DNA from: Trametes villosa
Lineage: Eukaryota; Basidiomycota; Agaricomycetes; Polyporales; Polyporaceae
Assembly (NCBI GenBank): GCA_002964805.2
Contig: PUDQ02000027.1
Span: 186,001-250,000, forward strand
Length of the DNA stretch: 64,000 bases
Direction of reading: 5' to 3'
Shown: in pieces, positions 35,830 through 47,040 of the stretch
How the letters are laid out: each line of letters starts with the position of its first letter
How positions within the stretch are numbered: position 1 is the stretch's first letter
The notes under the pieces: model-generated
What the model was told of the DNA's origin: nothing
What the model saw: only the letters and a program-made list of their open reading frames with translations
Databases searched by the model: none
Position numbers and translations under genes: made by a program

Positions 35830-38800
35830 TCATAGCTCCCGCACCCGCAGCGCAATATTCGTCGCGAGCGCGCCGACGAGGAGCACCGACAGCACGGTTG
35901 GCCCATACTTGTCGTAGTACATGCCCTCGGCGCGACGTTGACGCAGGTGCACCGCGCGGTACACGAACACGACCGCCGCGTACGCGATCGCGACGAGCGC
36001 GACGGCGGTGAACACGCACGCGCTAATGAGCCCCGTCGTGTCGCCCGGAGGCACGAAGTTGAGCAGCGTCGTCGCGATCGTGCCGATGTAGATGCCGAAA
36101 TGCAGCCACCGCTATACGCCCATGGTGAGTTACATAACCAGGGATAGGAGGGGGGCACTCACGAAGAACGTCCGCTCGGCGGCGAAGTACACCTTCGGCT
36201 CGATGCGCACGGGGATTGCAATCCGCTTCCCCGCGGGGGCGCGCCAGCTGCGGTCCAGGATGCGATCGCTACCGCTCCGAGCAGCCTCCGAAGGGTCCCG
36301 AGGGCGTGAGCTCTCTTCCTCGTCGTCTTCATCCTCATCGTCCCCCACGGCAGAGCCCTCGCGCCCGCGACGCTGCACGCCTTCCTCGCGGAGGCGATCC
36401 CGCAGCGTCTCGTCGAACGCGGAGCTCGTCGCGAGCGGGTCGATCGACATCGCGCGCACCTGTGCGGTGCCGGACAGCGCCGCCGCGACGAGGTTGCCCT
36501 CACCCTGATCGCGCGCCTTCTTGAGGAAGGGCGAGCGTTCGTGGGCATCTTCGCCGTCGGACTCGACATCCGCGTCCGTGTTCGCATGTGCGCGGGTACG
36601 AGGGACGCTAGAGGCGACCGGGGGCTGCGTGTCGCGCTCCTTGAGGTTCTTCTCGCGGATAGCGACTGCAGCGGCGACTTCATGTCCGGCGAGCCCGGTG
36701 CGCTTCCCCTCATCCTTGGCTATACCGACTGTCAGTGTCGGTCTCGCAGTCACAGCGAGCATGGAAGCATACCCGGTTGCATGTCCATCGCCTCGTCCTC
36801 CTCGCCCTCGGACACCGGCTCGGCATACTGCAGGCGCTCTGGAGTTGTCTGGCCAGAAGTGCCGGTGCGCGAGGATGTGCCTTTCGACGACGTCTGCAAC
36901 GGGCGCTCGATGACCAGAGCACCCGTATCGGGCTTCAAGATATCGACCTCCACTGCGGTACACGCGTGAATAACACATCCCACGTGCGGTGCACATAGAC
37001 ATACTCTGCGGTAGCCAGAACGGCACGAGGTCCACGCGGTTGGGTAGCAGCGTCGCGCATCCGTGGATGAATTTGCTGAACTGCAAACGGACACGGAGTG
37101 AGCGACGGTACACAGGGGCAATGAGGTCTGCTGCATACCTTGGGCACGGCCTCCACGAGGTGAGAGGAAACCAGCTCGGTGACCCACTGCGGCGGCTCCT
37201 GTCCGAACTGCGTCTGCAGCTTCACCTCCAGCACGCCGTACCTAAACCCCGCCTCATCAGCCCGCCGCTCAAATATGCAACCAATGACAACACGCACTTG
37301 AAGAGCTCCTTGTCCTCGGACGGGAGTTGCTCAAACGGCCAGTCGATGCCGATGTCCATCCGGCGCCAGTTGTCACCCGCGCGCGTACGCCCATCCCAGT
37401 TGTCCTCGCGAACCATGGTGAGCTCCGTGTCGAGCGATATGCGCACCCGCGCATCACCGGGGAGCTGGAATGCCGTCCGGTTGTAGAATGTGCGCATAAC
37501 TGCCCGACATACATTCATCATCAACACATACTAGCATTCGAGAGGAAAACCAGGACGTACCGGGGACGAGCTTCTTGGTGAGTATGCTATACTGGACCTC
37601 GTTCGCGAGCTGGATCATGCTATCGACCTCCTGCTGCGTCTTCTTGCCCCGCGTAACCAGCTCCTGGAACTCGGCGTCCATCGTGTGCTCGCCGCGCAGG
37701 AACGCGTTCACGAGGTGCTCCTTGATCGGGAAGCGCGCCTTCACCGACTTCTCGCCCGTCCAGTCCTCGCGGTGCGTCTTCCGCTCCACAAAGATCTGCG
37801 GCACTACACTCAGGGGCGCGCGCCGAACACGAAAGTGGAAGTAAGCGTACCGTTCTCTGCTCCATGTCGCCGTACCACCGGAGACGGACAGCCTCGGCGC
37901 CCTCGGTCTTCTCGAGACGGCCGAGGTACAGCTCGAGGTCCTCGTTGTCGAAGTAGACGGAGGTGATGGCTGCCGGTGTGTCATGAGCTACCGAAGGTCT
38001 TCTCGGCTGCTGTATGCGCACCTGCATCCTTAGGCTCAAACTCCTTCTCGGCATTGAACACTGGAAGCAGATTAGTTGGGAGCTTATACATTCCCCAAAG
38101 TGAGAAACCTTACCCAGCACAGGCAGATGCTTCAAAATGGCGAGCTTCAGGTGCACCAGGTTATCCGGGTGGACCTGGAAGGCACGCCAGTGAGCGCGGC
38201 TCACCCAGGCTAATGCGATGTACGTACCCAGTACTTCGTCGTCTGCCGCACGAACGCGCTCTGGTTCCCGCCCGCACTCGAGTCACCCTGCACCGGGTGG
38301 CCGCGCGTGCGGACGAGGTCATATAGACGCGAGAGCTTAACGATAAGCCCGTCCCAATTGTACTTGTAGAAGGGGCGCTTCTCGAGGTACCCTTGGATGA
38401 ACGTCGGCTTGAGCGGGCGATTCGTTTGTTTCTGCGCGCGGGGGAAGACGGTGAGCTCCGAGCCGAGAAGAGAAGGAGAGTAAGCGAGTACGTACGTCGT
38501 GTTTCTGCAACCGGAGGTGGTCGTGTGACCGGCCGTATCAGTAAGTGAAGGAGCGCAGGCATCCCGGGCATCCGAGAGTTCCAGAGGACCTGAAACGATG
38601 CACTTCATGCAACGAAAGAGAAGTATCCTGCCTCCGCGCAAGGCGGGTTTGGGACATTTCTAACTCATTGCGAGTGATGTTGTGCATCTATCCATGGTTC
38701 TGAAACCCTGGGATGTTGGAGACGAGAGCTAGGGAACTGCACGGGTGGGATGTACTCGGACGGGCCGCGGTGCGGGGGGGGGGCGCACCCGCATATACCC

Positions 38801-39731
38801 GGACCTTAGTACTCACCCGCAGGTTATCCAACGCGCCGGTGAAATACGCCGTTGCGTAGAGCTCTTACAGACCCGAGTGTCATCCGGGCCCGTAACCCTA
38901 TACCAGCGTAGCAGGAAGGGTCCACGGGCAGAGTTCACAGTGGGTTGGGTAGGGGTAGCTCAGGATTACTTGCGGGTGCTCGGGCCATTCCCTAGCACTG
39001 CCCTAGCATTGAAAATTCAAACAGGCGCACCTTCAAGATCTTCATAAACCCAGTGATGTTGAGTTTGGTATATAGCGCGAGATCATGTACGTCCGCGACG
39101 AGTGTTGCGACCTCCTCTTCGAGAATGATGAACTGGTCTTCGAGGGCGTCAACGGAAATGTCGTCGTCTTCTTCATCTGTATCATCCTCGTCGTCCGACC
39201 CTGCATCTTGCGTGAGGGTATCGCGGCGCTGCTGCTCGGGGTCGGACGAGGTCCCATTGCCGTTTCCGCTGCTAGACTCGGCGTGATGATGGTGGCCATT
39301 GACGTTCTGCGAGGAAGCGACGAGGCGCTTGACGGCCTTCTCGGCGTCGTTTATACGGCGCGAAAGCTCGTAGGTCTACAGGGGTGCTTGATGGAGAGGG
39401 GAGACAAAGGGCGGCGACGGCAGGGACGCACCTTTGTCTTCTGGAAGTTGTGAATCTTGTCGAGCTCTCCCTCAAGCATGCGCGTGAACTCGCGCTCGTC
39501 CTGGTCTGTCCATGAGCGCGCGGTTGTCCGCGCCTGTGGCGGAGAATGTCAGTGCACTTGTCAAAATGGTCGTGTGCCGCAAGTCGGACCTTCAGCTCGC
39601 GCTTCAATAAGTTGTAGTCGATGTAGAACGGCCGCCATTCGTTGTAGAGGTCGTTCTGTGCGCATATAATGAGCCGCAGACGCTGCGAGAGGAGGCAGGG
39701 CACGGACAGTGATCTTGCGGCCGAACTTCAT
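35830..39731 (-). CDS. VTC4: VTC complex polyphosphate polymerase (SPX-VTC-DUF202)
   Basis: Vtc4 makes polyphosphate from ATP and passes it into the vacuole. Sixteen exons, checked by frame, give 867 residues. Residues 1 to about 180 are an SPX domain that senses inositol pyrophosphates (MKFGRKI start, [27 protein letters not shown]). Residues about 185-520 are the triphosphate-tunnel polymerase: [57 protein letters not shown] and [10 protein letters not shown], carrying the basic and acidic tunnel residues. A long acidic Ser-rich linker follows (DEDEDDEEE). The last exon (36111-35830) encodes a three-helix DUF202 membrane domain. A 9-nt microexon (38504-38496, Lys-His-Asp) follows a 526-base intron. 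Presence of tunnel lysines and arginines supports an active Vtc4 rather than an accessory Vtc2/3. Confidence 0.95.
38496..38504 (-). other. VTC4: 9-nt microexon of VTC4
   Basis: Bases encoding Lys-His-Asp sit between a TTGCAG acceptor and a GTACGT donor. Without them the SPX motif KKHDKQT could not be formed and the flanking exons would lose three conserved residues while staying in frame. Confidence 0.8.
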
Positions 39732-41392
39732 GGCGACGGGGAGGGAAGACGGGGGTGGGCGACTAGGCTGGGAGGCGAAGCGCAGAGGAGAAGCAGGTCG
39801 GGCAATAAAAGAGGCCTTGCGGACCACACACACCGAGCAGGGCGAGAGCGAGGGAGGGGAGAGCTACCACTCGCACTGGCGAGAGAGCGAACGTGCGTCG
39901 GCTATTGCCTTATCCTCCGGACGTCATCTCCTCTTCTCTTCCTCCGGATCCGGCCCGTCGGTTCGCACTCCGCGATCCTATCGCGCGTATACCGACGGCG
40001 CAACGAGCTATCGTTCTCTTTTGGTTCTCTCTCTCGTCTGCATACTCTATGCGCAGGGAAAACTCTCATATACACCCCGTATCCAGTTCCCAAGGACGCA
40101 GTGCGGCAGATGTTAAAGATATGTTTTGCGACGCCACACAGGGTTTTCTCTGACAATCTTGCAAAGTCTCCACGCGCGCATCTTTACCGGCCTATACCAT
40201 TTTCTCATGGCAAACGTCCAGGTGAGCGACGAGGGGATACTTTGTCGAAAACCAGCTATTCCCTCTCTTCGCTGGGACGCGCCTAGGTCGTTAGCGAGGA
40301 GCCTCCGCGCCGATCGCGTTCTACGTGAACGTGAATCATTGCTCCAGCCTACCTGTGCGCACACGGCATGCGCTGATACCTTTTACATGAGGTCGACCCC
40401 GCGCAGCCTGGCGAGCGCCCCGCGAGATCCGTGGAGCGCGAGGGTGCGCAGGCGGGTCCGCATCTGGTAGGCGCACGGTCGTCCGAGCATATGCTGCGCC
40501 CCGCACTCGTGCGTGCCACCGACGTGCCCATGGACCTACAGCACTTTACTCGTACTTGGCAACGCCTAGGCCCTCCTTGCGATTGGACACTGTGGACTCG
40601 CGGTACTGAAGCTGCTCAGCGCTCAGCGCTCATATGTTAGTAAGTATCTGAGAACGCACACGACCTGCCCGGCAGGGCTATGGCACACCCGGCCGTGGGG
40701 ATTGCGCTGCAGATCATTAATGACACTCATGCATCCGCTGAGGTGGCTAGAAATAGCAAGGATGTCTGTTCAGAAATCCTTGATGAACTTCCGCGGCGCA
40801 GGCCTAGGGAATTCGAAGAAGGAAATGCGTAGAGCAAACCGGTCTGGGCGGTAATATCAGGTTGTACATGGACCCACAACTACACAACTACGCATGGGTA
40901 GACCTACACCTTTCTACTGTTAGCAGGAGGGCAACTTATGCACTAAGAAAACATTACGACTTGCTGGGACCTCTTGAACGAGTCATTAGAGGGATTATGT
41001 ACCTCCGTACCATCACTTTCGATTGTGTTGAATCAGGCAATTCTTCACGAGGTAGAACCAAACACACCAGCTCACATTGGCGGACTTTGTATGCAGCCTC
41101 CCACATGTGCAGCCAGCAATATTGCTAGTTACCGTGCTCTACACTGCAGGCCTTCAAGTTCAAGCCACCCGACAGAGTGGAGGTGGAAATGCACGAACGT
41201 GCGTCGGCTGTTGCCGCGGATCTCCGAACCTTATCTGTGTCCCTGGTTCTTCGCGGGAGTCCGGACCGCTCGGTGCCGCTGCTCGATCAGGACGAGCGTC
41301 GGGCGCGGGGCGCGATCCCAAGCACAACCGTCGCGTCCCAGTCTCCACCGTCGTCCCGTCGTACTACACACCGCACCGCATACCCTCTTGCC
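39732..41392. other. Intergenic, 1.66 kb, divergent promoters of VTC4 and GTR2
   Basis: No splice-supported or homologous gene found on either strand. A run of short open frames at 39,880-40,470 shows no protein-like conservation that I recognise. The Gtr2 promoter is within the last few hundred bases. Confidence 0.5.
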
Positions 41393-43108
41393 ATGTCCAG
41401 GACCGCATCTTCATCTCGACCACCTCCTCCCAAATCCTCGACTACAGACACGAACGGCAAGGCGCGCGAGGTCGATAATGTCGTCCGTACCAAGATCCTC
41501 CTCCTCGGCATGCGCAGGCAAGTCCGTCCGATGCTTCTGCGCGACGTGAGCTGGACCGGCGGTCTACAGAAGCGGCAAGACATCCATCCGGCAGGTTCTG
41601 TTCAACGACCTCTCGCCCCGGGAGACCCTCTATCTTGAGACGACGACGCACCTGAGCAAGCATACGTTCGAGTGCGTCTTCTCTGTTCTTGTTGTTTCCG
41701 CCCAACTTGGCTCAATATGACGCCGCCAGTACTGTTATTCCTCTCGAAATATGGGACTGCCCAGGAGACACCACCCTGGAGACTCTTGACGCGCCCCTCA
41801 CGCAGTTCGCCACCATGATCTTCGTCATTGACATCCAGGTAAGCCATCACCTGGACGCGTACTGCGCCACAGTCGCGTGAGCTAAGCCCGTGGGCTACAC
41901 TTATATTGCGATTGCTTCCTAGGATCTGTACCAGCAGCCAATTCAAAAGCTGGTCGACTTCGTGATTACTGCCTACCAAGAGAACCCGAACATGAACCTA
42001 GAGGTCTTTGTGCACAAGGCTGATGTGCTCACCGAGGAGTATAAGATTGGTCTGTGCCGCCCTCCTCTCCTTTCACATCTACCTTTTTGGCTCATGTTCC
42101 TCTTGCCGCACAGAGAACTTCAGGCACATCCAGCAGCGCGTGCTCTCGGAGCTCGCGTTCATCAACTTCGAGTATGAGCAGATCCCGATCAACTTCCAGC
42201 TCACGTCCATCTACGACCACTCCCTGCACGACGCCTTCTCGCGTGTCTTGCACAAGTTGATCGACTCTCTTCCATACCTCGAGGACCTCCTCAACGTCTT
42301 CTGCTCGGTGCGTCGCCCGTTTTCCCGCAGTAAACCTAGATGTGGCTGAGACGCCGGATGCAGAACTCGCAAGCGACGAAGGCGTTCCTATTTGACACCA
42401 ACTCGCGGCTGTATGTCGCGACGGACGCATCCCCCGTCGACCCGCCGACACACAACCTCTGCAGCGACTACCTGCAGACCTTGAACGCTTTCGGACCGTT
42501 GTACAAGTGCGTCTATTTCGCTCCTGCTCCCACTGTATGCGCATAGTTCTGACCTTCCTCCTCGAAGATCCATATCAGCAAGCCCGTATCGCATGTATCC
42601 GCCCCCCTCAGAATCGGTACCAACATCAGCAGGGCCCTCCGCACCGGGCTCTCCCCGTCTACCAACGACATCCGCGCAATCTCACCCCACCTCCCGCGCC
42701 CAGTCGCCTACGCTCTCCTCCCACCTCTCCCCGCAAATCACAGACTCTCTTCTCCCACCCCCAATCACGACCAGCCCAGGCGCGATCACCCCGCCCACGC
42801 TCCCGCCCTCTCTCGCTCCCTCCGCTTCCCATTCACCCGCACCGACGCCTGTGCCTGCGCCCACGGCGGTGCAGCCGAAGCCGCGGTTCTACCCGTCCGC
42901 GGCGGCGTCTCTCTCGCCAACGGCCGCGGGCGCGGGGACGACGCTGACGTACCACCTCGTCGCGCCCGGGCTGGCGCTGCTCGCGCTTGTGCCTGCGGGT
43001 GTGTTTGCGGCGCGGCGTGGGCTGGTGGAGTATAACGTCGTGTTCTTCCGGGAGGGCGTGCAGGAGATCTGTGCGGTTGAGCGCGATGCGCGGCGCGTGC
43101 CTGCATAA
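41393..43108 (+). CDS. GTR2: Rag-type GTPase, RagC/D (Gtr2) orthologue
   Basis: Gtr2 pairs with Gtr1 on the vacuole and relays amino acid sufficiency to TORC1. Seven exons (41393-41517, 41570-41671, 41730-41838, 41923-42049, 42114-42307, 42364-42506, 42568-43108) give 446 residues. Nucleotide motifs: P-loop GMRRSGKTS (about residues 39-47), DTVIPLEIWDCPGD as the switch II region, and HKADVL as the base-specificity motif. The roadblock-like C-terminal half includes QLTSIYDHSLHDAFSRVLHKLI and FLFDTNSRLYVATD. A proline/serine-rich insertion of about 110 residues in the last exon splits that half before the final strands (VEYNVVFFREGVQEI). The first intron has a GC donor (CAG|GCAAGT) and lies inside the P-loop. 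An alternative start within the Ser-rich head is unlikely to matter for function. Confidence 0.93.
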
Positions 43109-43485
43109 GGGCGGTCGGTCGTTCGGTTTTTTTCTGCTTTCTTGTGCGAGATGGCGGGGGCGTGTTCAGTGCTTTCTTGATGCCGCGTTTGGACGCCGCC
43201 AGTGGTATACTCACATTGTACTTCTACATGTAATTCAGGCGCTGTGCTTGCTTGTGTGGATAGATTCTCTGCACTTTCAGTGTTTGCCTCTAGCCACGTT
43301 CAGCATCGCCTGCTCATGAGACGGTTAAATCAGACAAACTCTGAGAGTTGAGGGAACGATCGTTTGAGAAACTCAAAGCTACACCATCGTGCATTTCAGG
43401 TCAAGTCCAACCATTATAAATAAATCGCCGCCGCCGGAGCAAATGACCCCCACCACCGTGACTAGCCAGACCAAGCGGGTCGGCA
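43109..43485. other. Convergent 3' flanks
   Basis: Between the stops of Gtr2 (plus) and the Gly/Asn-repeat gene (minus). No gene seen. Confidence 0.5.
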
Positions 43486-44815
43486 CTAAGCAGACACTAC
43501 GACGGAGCCCCCATTCGCAGACCCTCCGTTGTCCGCCGCCCCGCCCATCCCGCCAGTCGCACACTGAGAGCCAGGGCCGCCCGCTCCGCCGATTATAACG
43601 GCTTCCCCTCCGTTCGCGGACCCGCCACCGTTAGCAGCTCCTCCGGCCCCGCCGCTCGCATCGGTGTCTCTGGGGCGGGGAGCATCGCGCTTGGCGACGG
43701 TGACAGACCCGCCGATGACAGTGCCCGGCTTTCCGGGGGTGGCAGTCCCGCCGTTCGCCGAGCCACCGCCGATGACGGTGCCCGGTTTGCCTGGAGTCGC
43801 TGTGCCAGCCTTGCCGCCCTTACCGCCTTTGCCTGCGATGGCGGACCCTCCGTTCGCGGAACCGCTGCCGATCACTGCGCCGGGCTTTCCTGGGGTAGCC
43901 GTGCCGTCCTGACCGTCCTGGGCACCGCCGATGGGCTGACCGTCAACAGAGACGACGTGCCCGTTCTCGATGACCACGGTGTGTCCGCCGATCTGGAACG
44001 TGCCGTTCGTGCCAGCGGGGACGTCGACGCCCGCAACGTTGTCGTCGCCGTCCGCGCCATCGCTGCCGTTCTGGCCAACAGCGTCCTGACCATCTTGACC
44101 ATCCTCGCCATTCCCGCCGATAGCGTTCCCTCCGTTTGTCCCGTTCTCGCCATCCCCACCTACCGCATTCCCCCCGTTCGCGCTCCCTTCGCCCCTGTGC
44201 CTCCGGTGCACATGAGGGCCGGCGCCCTCACCGCGCGCGAAGGTGATGTGGCGGCCGTCGGGGCCGTCGATAGACACGACGCGGCCGTCCTGGAGGGTGA
44301 CGGTCTCGCCGGAGTGGCCAACGGGGAAGGTGCCGGAGACGTCGGGCGGGAAGGAGACGCCGTTGATCACGACGCCGCCGTTCTGGCCGTGCGCGTCTTG
44401 GCCGTTGGTGCCGTCCCCGCCATTGCCACCGTTGGCACCCTGGCCGTTAGCGTTTGCGCGGCGGTCGAGGTGGGGGCCGCCGTGGGGCTGGACAAGAGGG
44501 TGGTAGGGGTTAGCGTACTGGTATCGGCGATGAGGGAGTTGGAATGCTGCTAACTGGAAAATGCGTGTCGCGATCGCAATCGCCACAGCCAGCGGTCGCC
44601 CGGCGGTTTAGGCGCGGTTCGCCCGGAAACTGTGTTGCAAGGGTTCATGTCAGTGAACGGCGAGGAGGGAGCAGCTGCAGGACGCCATTTACCGGCCTGG
44701 GGTTGTCGATATGAGTGCGGGCCTCGATTCCGCGAGAACTAACGGTGGGACGGCCGAGGGCACCGAGGGGTGCGAAGAAGGTGAGAGCGATGACGAGCAG
44801 GCCGGCTGCGAGCAT
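43486..44815 (-). CDS. Secreted Gly/Asn-rich repeat protein
   Basis: Two exons (44815-44693, 44553-43486) give 396 residues. A signal peptide is clear (MLAAGLLVIALTFFAPLGALG). The rest is low-complexity and repetitive: GGNG-, NGGN- and GQDG-type runs, and three TATPGKPG units, two followed by SANGG. These alternate with two similar strand-forming segments (NGVSFPPDVSGTFPVGHSGE and a counterpart with VPAGTNGTFQIGGH). A KRD dibasic site near residue 325 could be cut by a Kex2-type protease. The family is not one I recognise; it looks like a structural wall or matrix protein. A TATA-like box lies at about 44,905-44,911, roughly 90 bases before the start. Repeats make the copy number prone to change. 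Confidence 0.75.
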
Positions 44816-44904
44816 ATTGACTGAATGTGTTGGAAGTGAGGGAAGATAGTAGTAGGGAATGTGTGGTTGAGCTGGAGGCCCAGCCTGGGTCGGCGGCGAG
44901 GGGG

Positions 44905-44911
44905 TTTTATA
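44905..44911 (-). promoter_or_regulatory. TATA-like box
   Basis: TATAAAA on the minus strand about 90 bases upstream of the start codon at 44,815, a plausible distance for a fungal core promoter. Confidence 0.55.
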
Positions 44912-45825
44912 CGGTTCCACCCGCTGTCACTATGTTGTGCTGGCTACCCTAGCTCAGCCTGTGTCGCACGGTTCTCTGCGGCGCATGTCGTGGTTAAACG
45001 TCCTCCCGCGAGACGTACCAGGTTGTGGGTCACAGACGCCACACTGCACCGCGCTGCCCGAGAAGATGAGTGTAATCCCACGGTCTACAGTGTTTGACTG
45101 TGTCGTACCGAAAAGAGCTCAAGACGCCTGCTTCTTCTCACCAGAGTGGCTGAGAAGCTCCTGCCGGCGCGCTGAGTTGGCAAGCGATATTGTTAGCCGA
45201 GAGGCTGCGGCGAAAGAAAACACAGCAGCGTTTCGCCAAAGCCGCGGACAGAAAGGACTAGGGAACGTCACTCAGGCTGTGCTGTCGTGCCGGACCCGCC
45301 AGTGGACAGTTGTCGTGTTGACGTTGTTCCGGTAGCAAGGACCGTGAGCTAACAAACTTGCTGGACATTCCGTGATTGCGCATTGGAAGGCCCGGTCACA
45401 GAGGACCCTCAAAGGAGAATTAGCTTCTGCTTGACGATATGGCTTCGCCATCCTGTCCAGCATAGACTAGAGAAGCGCCCCGATCTACGCCAGTCAGCTA
45501 GCATGCTATCGAATTTTCAGATGCAGCGTACCACACGCCCCCAATGTACCAGGCACACTCCTGATAGTTGCGACCCACAATTGCAGTATTTGTCGTGAGC
45601 ACATGCAAGTGGAGCTCGGTACAACAGCCTCGGGGGACCCATCTTCTAGCCATCGAGCGACGCACCTGTCACGACCATGCGTCCATTGGTTCTCGGTGCG
45701 AAAACACAGACCAATGACCAATTCCTGTGGAAAGCTCGAGACGATCAATGAGTAATAACAATACAACAAGCTTCTGAACGATGCGCCCACGTCGATGCCA
45801 ACAGGCTTCTGCTCCTCGGCCATGT
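44912..45825. other. Intergenic, no gene recognised
   Basis: About 900 bases without a splice-supported frame. They cover the upstream region of the repeat-protein gene and the 3' flank of the F-box/ankyrin gene. Confidence 0.5.
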
Positions 45826-46793
45826 TCATCGCCCCATCATCAGCACCGTCTGCATGTCCGGAACACACCCCTTCTCCCGCATGAGATACTCCGCGATATC
45901 TCGGGCATCGCACTTCACGGCCACCTTGAGCATCTCCGCGGTGACCGACACCCTGTCGCCGAGCTTCCGCCGCTTCGAACCGGAGGTCGTCTTTGCCTTC
46001 TTTGACGGCCCGCCCTTCGCCCCTTCACCGCCATCGTCGCTCGTCTCGGTACGGCGTCGCTTCTTCGATCCACTTGCAGGAGCATCCGCTGTCCCTCCTG
46101 GAGCATCCCGCTCTATGAGCAGCCGTACGAGCGGCAGGCTCTTGCGTCGAATCGCGACCGTTACCGCCAGGCCCCCCTTGCATTCGGGCGCTGCTTCGTG
46201 GGCAAGGAGAAAGCGCACCAAAGGTGTGAACTCCGCGTACACCGCGCGGGTAAGAGCGTAGCCGTCGTACGAGTTCGTTGCTGGGTCCGGTATTCGCGGG
46301 TCGGTGTAGAGAAACTTCAGGAATGGCAGAGGCTCGTCGTATTCTGTCCACGGACGCTGTCCCGGCGCATCCCGTGGAAGCAAGTTGCGGAAGAGATGTC
46401 GGGGAAGCGCGGTAGGCCTCCTGTCTCCTTCGCCGGGTGGGGGTATGTGAGGGCACTCGGGACTGCGAAGGATAGCCTCGAGAACCTCGCGCGTGCATAT
46501 TGGGTATCGGAGGACCTTCGAGACGAGACCGAGGGCCCGGGCACTTGCTGACTGCTCTGCAGAGTGATTATAGCATCGTATCAGATACTGCGCGTGAAGC
46601 GTGGCCGGCGCTGACTTGAAGACGGCGTGGAGGTGTTTGCAGGTCAGGGGGAGCGTAGGGGACAGCGCGAGAGTGTATATGTCGTACAAGAGCTGAAGAC
46701 GGGTCGGCTTAGATGAATCGTTACACTTTAAGCAGCATAGTTGCGCACCTCAACGGGGAGGTAGTCCAGGCCGAGTGTCCGCCCGTTGCTCAT
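45826..46793 (-). CDS. F-box-like protein with ankyrin-type repeats
   Basis: Two exons (46793-46749 and 46692-45826) give 303 residues. The N-terminus LDYLPVELLYDIYTLALS with LTCKHLHAVF fits the short F-box variant common in Agaricomycetes, a Skp1-binding module of ubiquitin ligases. The middle has ankyrin-like helical pairs: LTRAVYAEFTPLVRFLLAHE, VAIRRKSLPLVRLLIERD and MLKVAVKCDARDIAEYLMRE. Between them lies a basic, probably nuclear-localising loop (SKKRRRTE, KRRKLG). The joined first exon completes the F-box, which supports it. The target is unknown. Confidence 0.7.
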
Positions 46794-47040
46794 CCTCCCG
46801 AGCGGTTTGGTCCAAGAAGCTTTCCCCATAGGCGCCCATTAGCTCCTCTCTTCGTCATGTGACCGTAGTCAAATATGTTTAGCGCATGGGCGCTAACACC
46901 TTCTGCGCGCGCGGTCGTCGCCGCCACCGCCCTCTGTCCACTGTCCTCCCCCCTGTTTCGTCTTCTTACCTTGCGACCACCGAAAGCTCGTAGAGTTCCC
47001 TCGAGGAAACGACATACTTGCTTTTTACGACGAGGCAGCC
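46794..47040. promoter_or_regulatory. Divergent promoter, F-box/ankyrin gene and channel gene
   Basis: Two oppositely directed genes start within 247 bases. No clear TATA box was seen. Confidence 0.55.

Noticed and set aside
40126..40470. Open frame of 114 codons upstream of GTR2
   Set aside because: No splice partners, no recognisable motif, and composition like the surrounding noncoding DNA.
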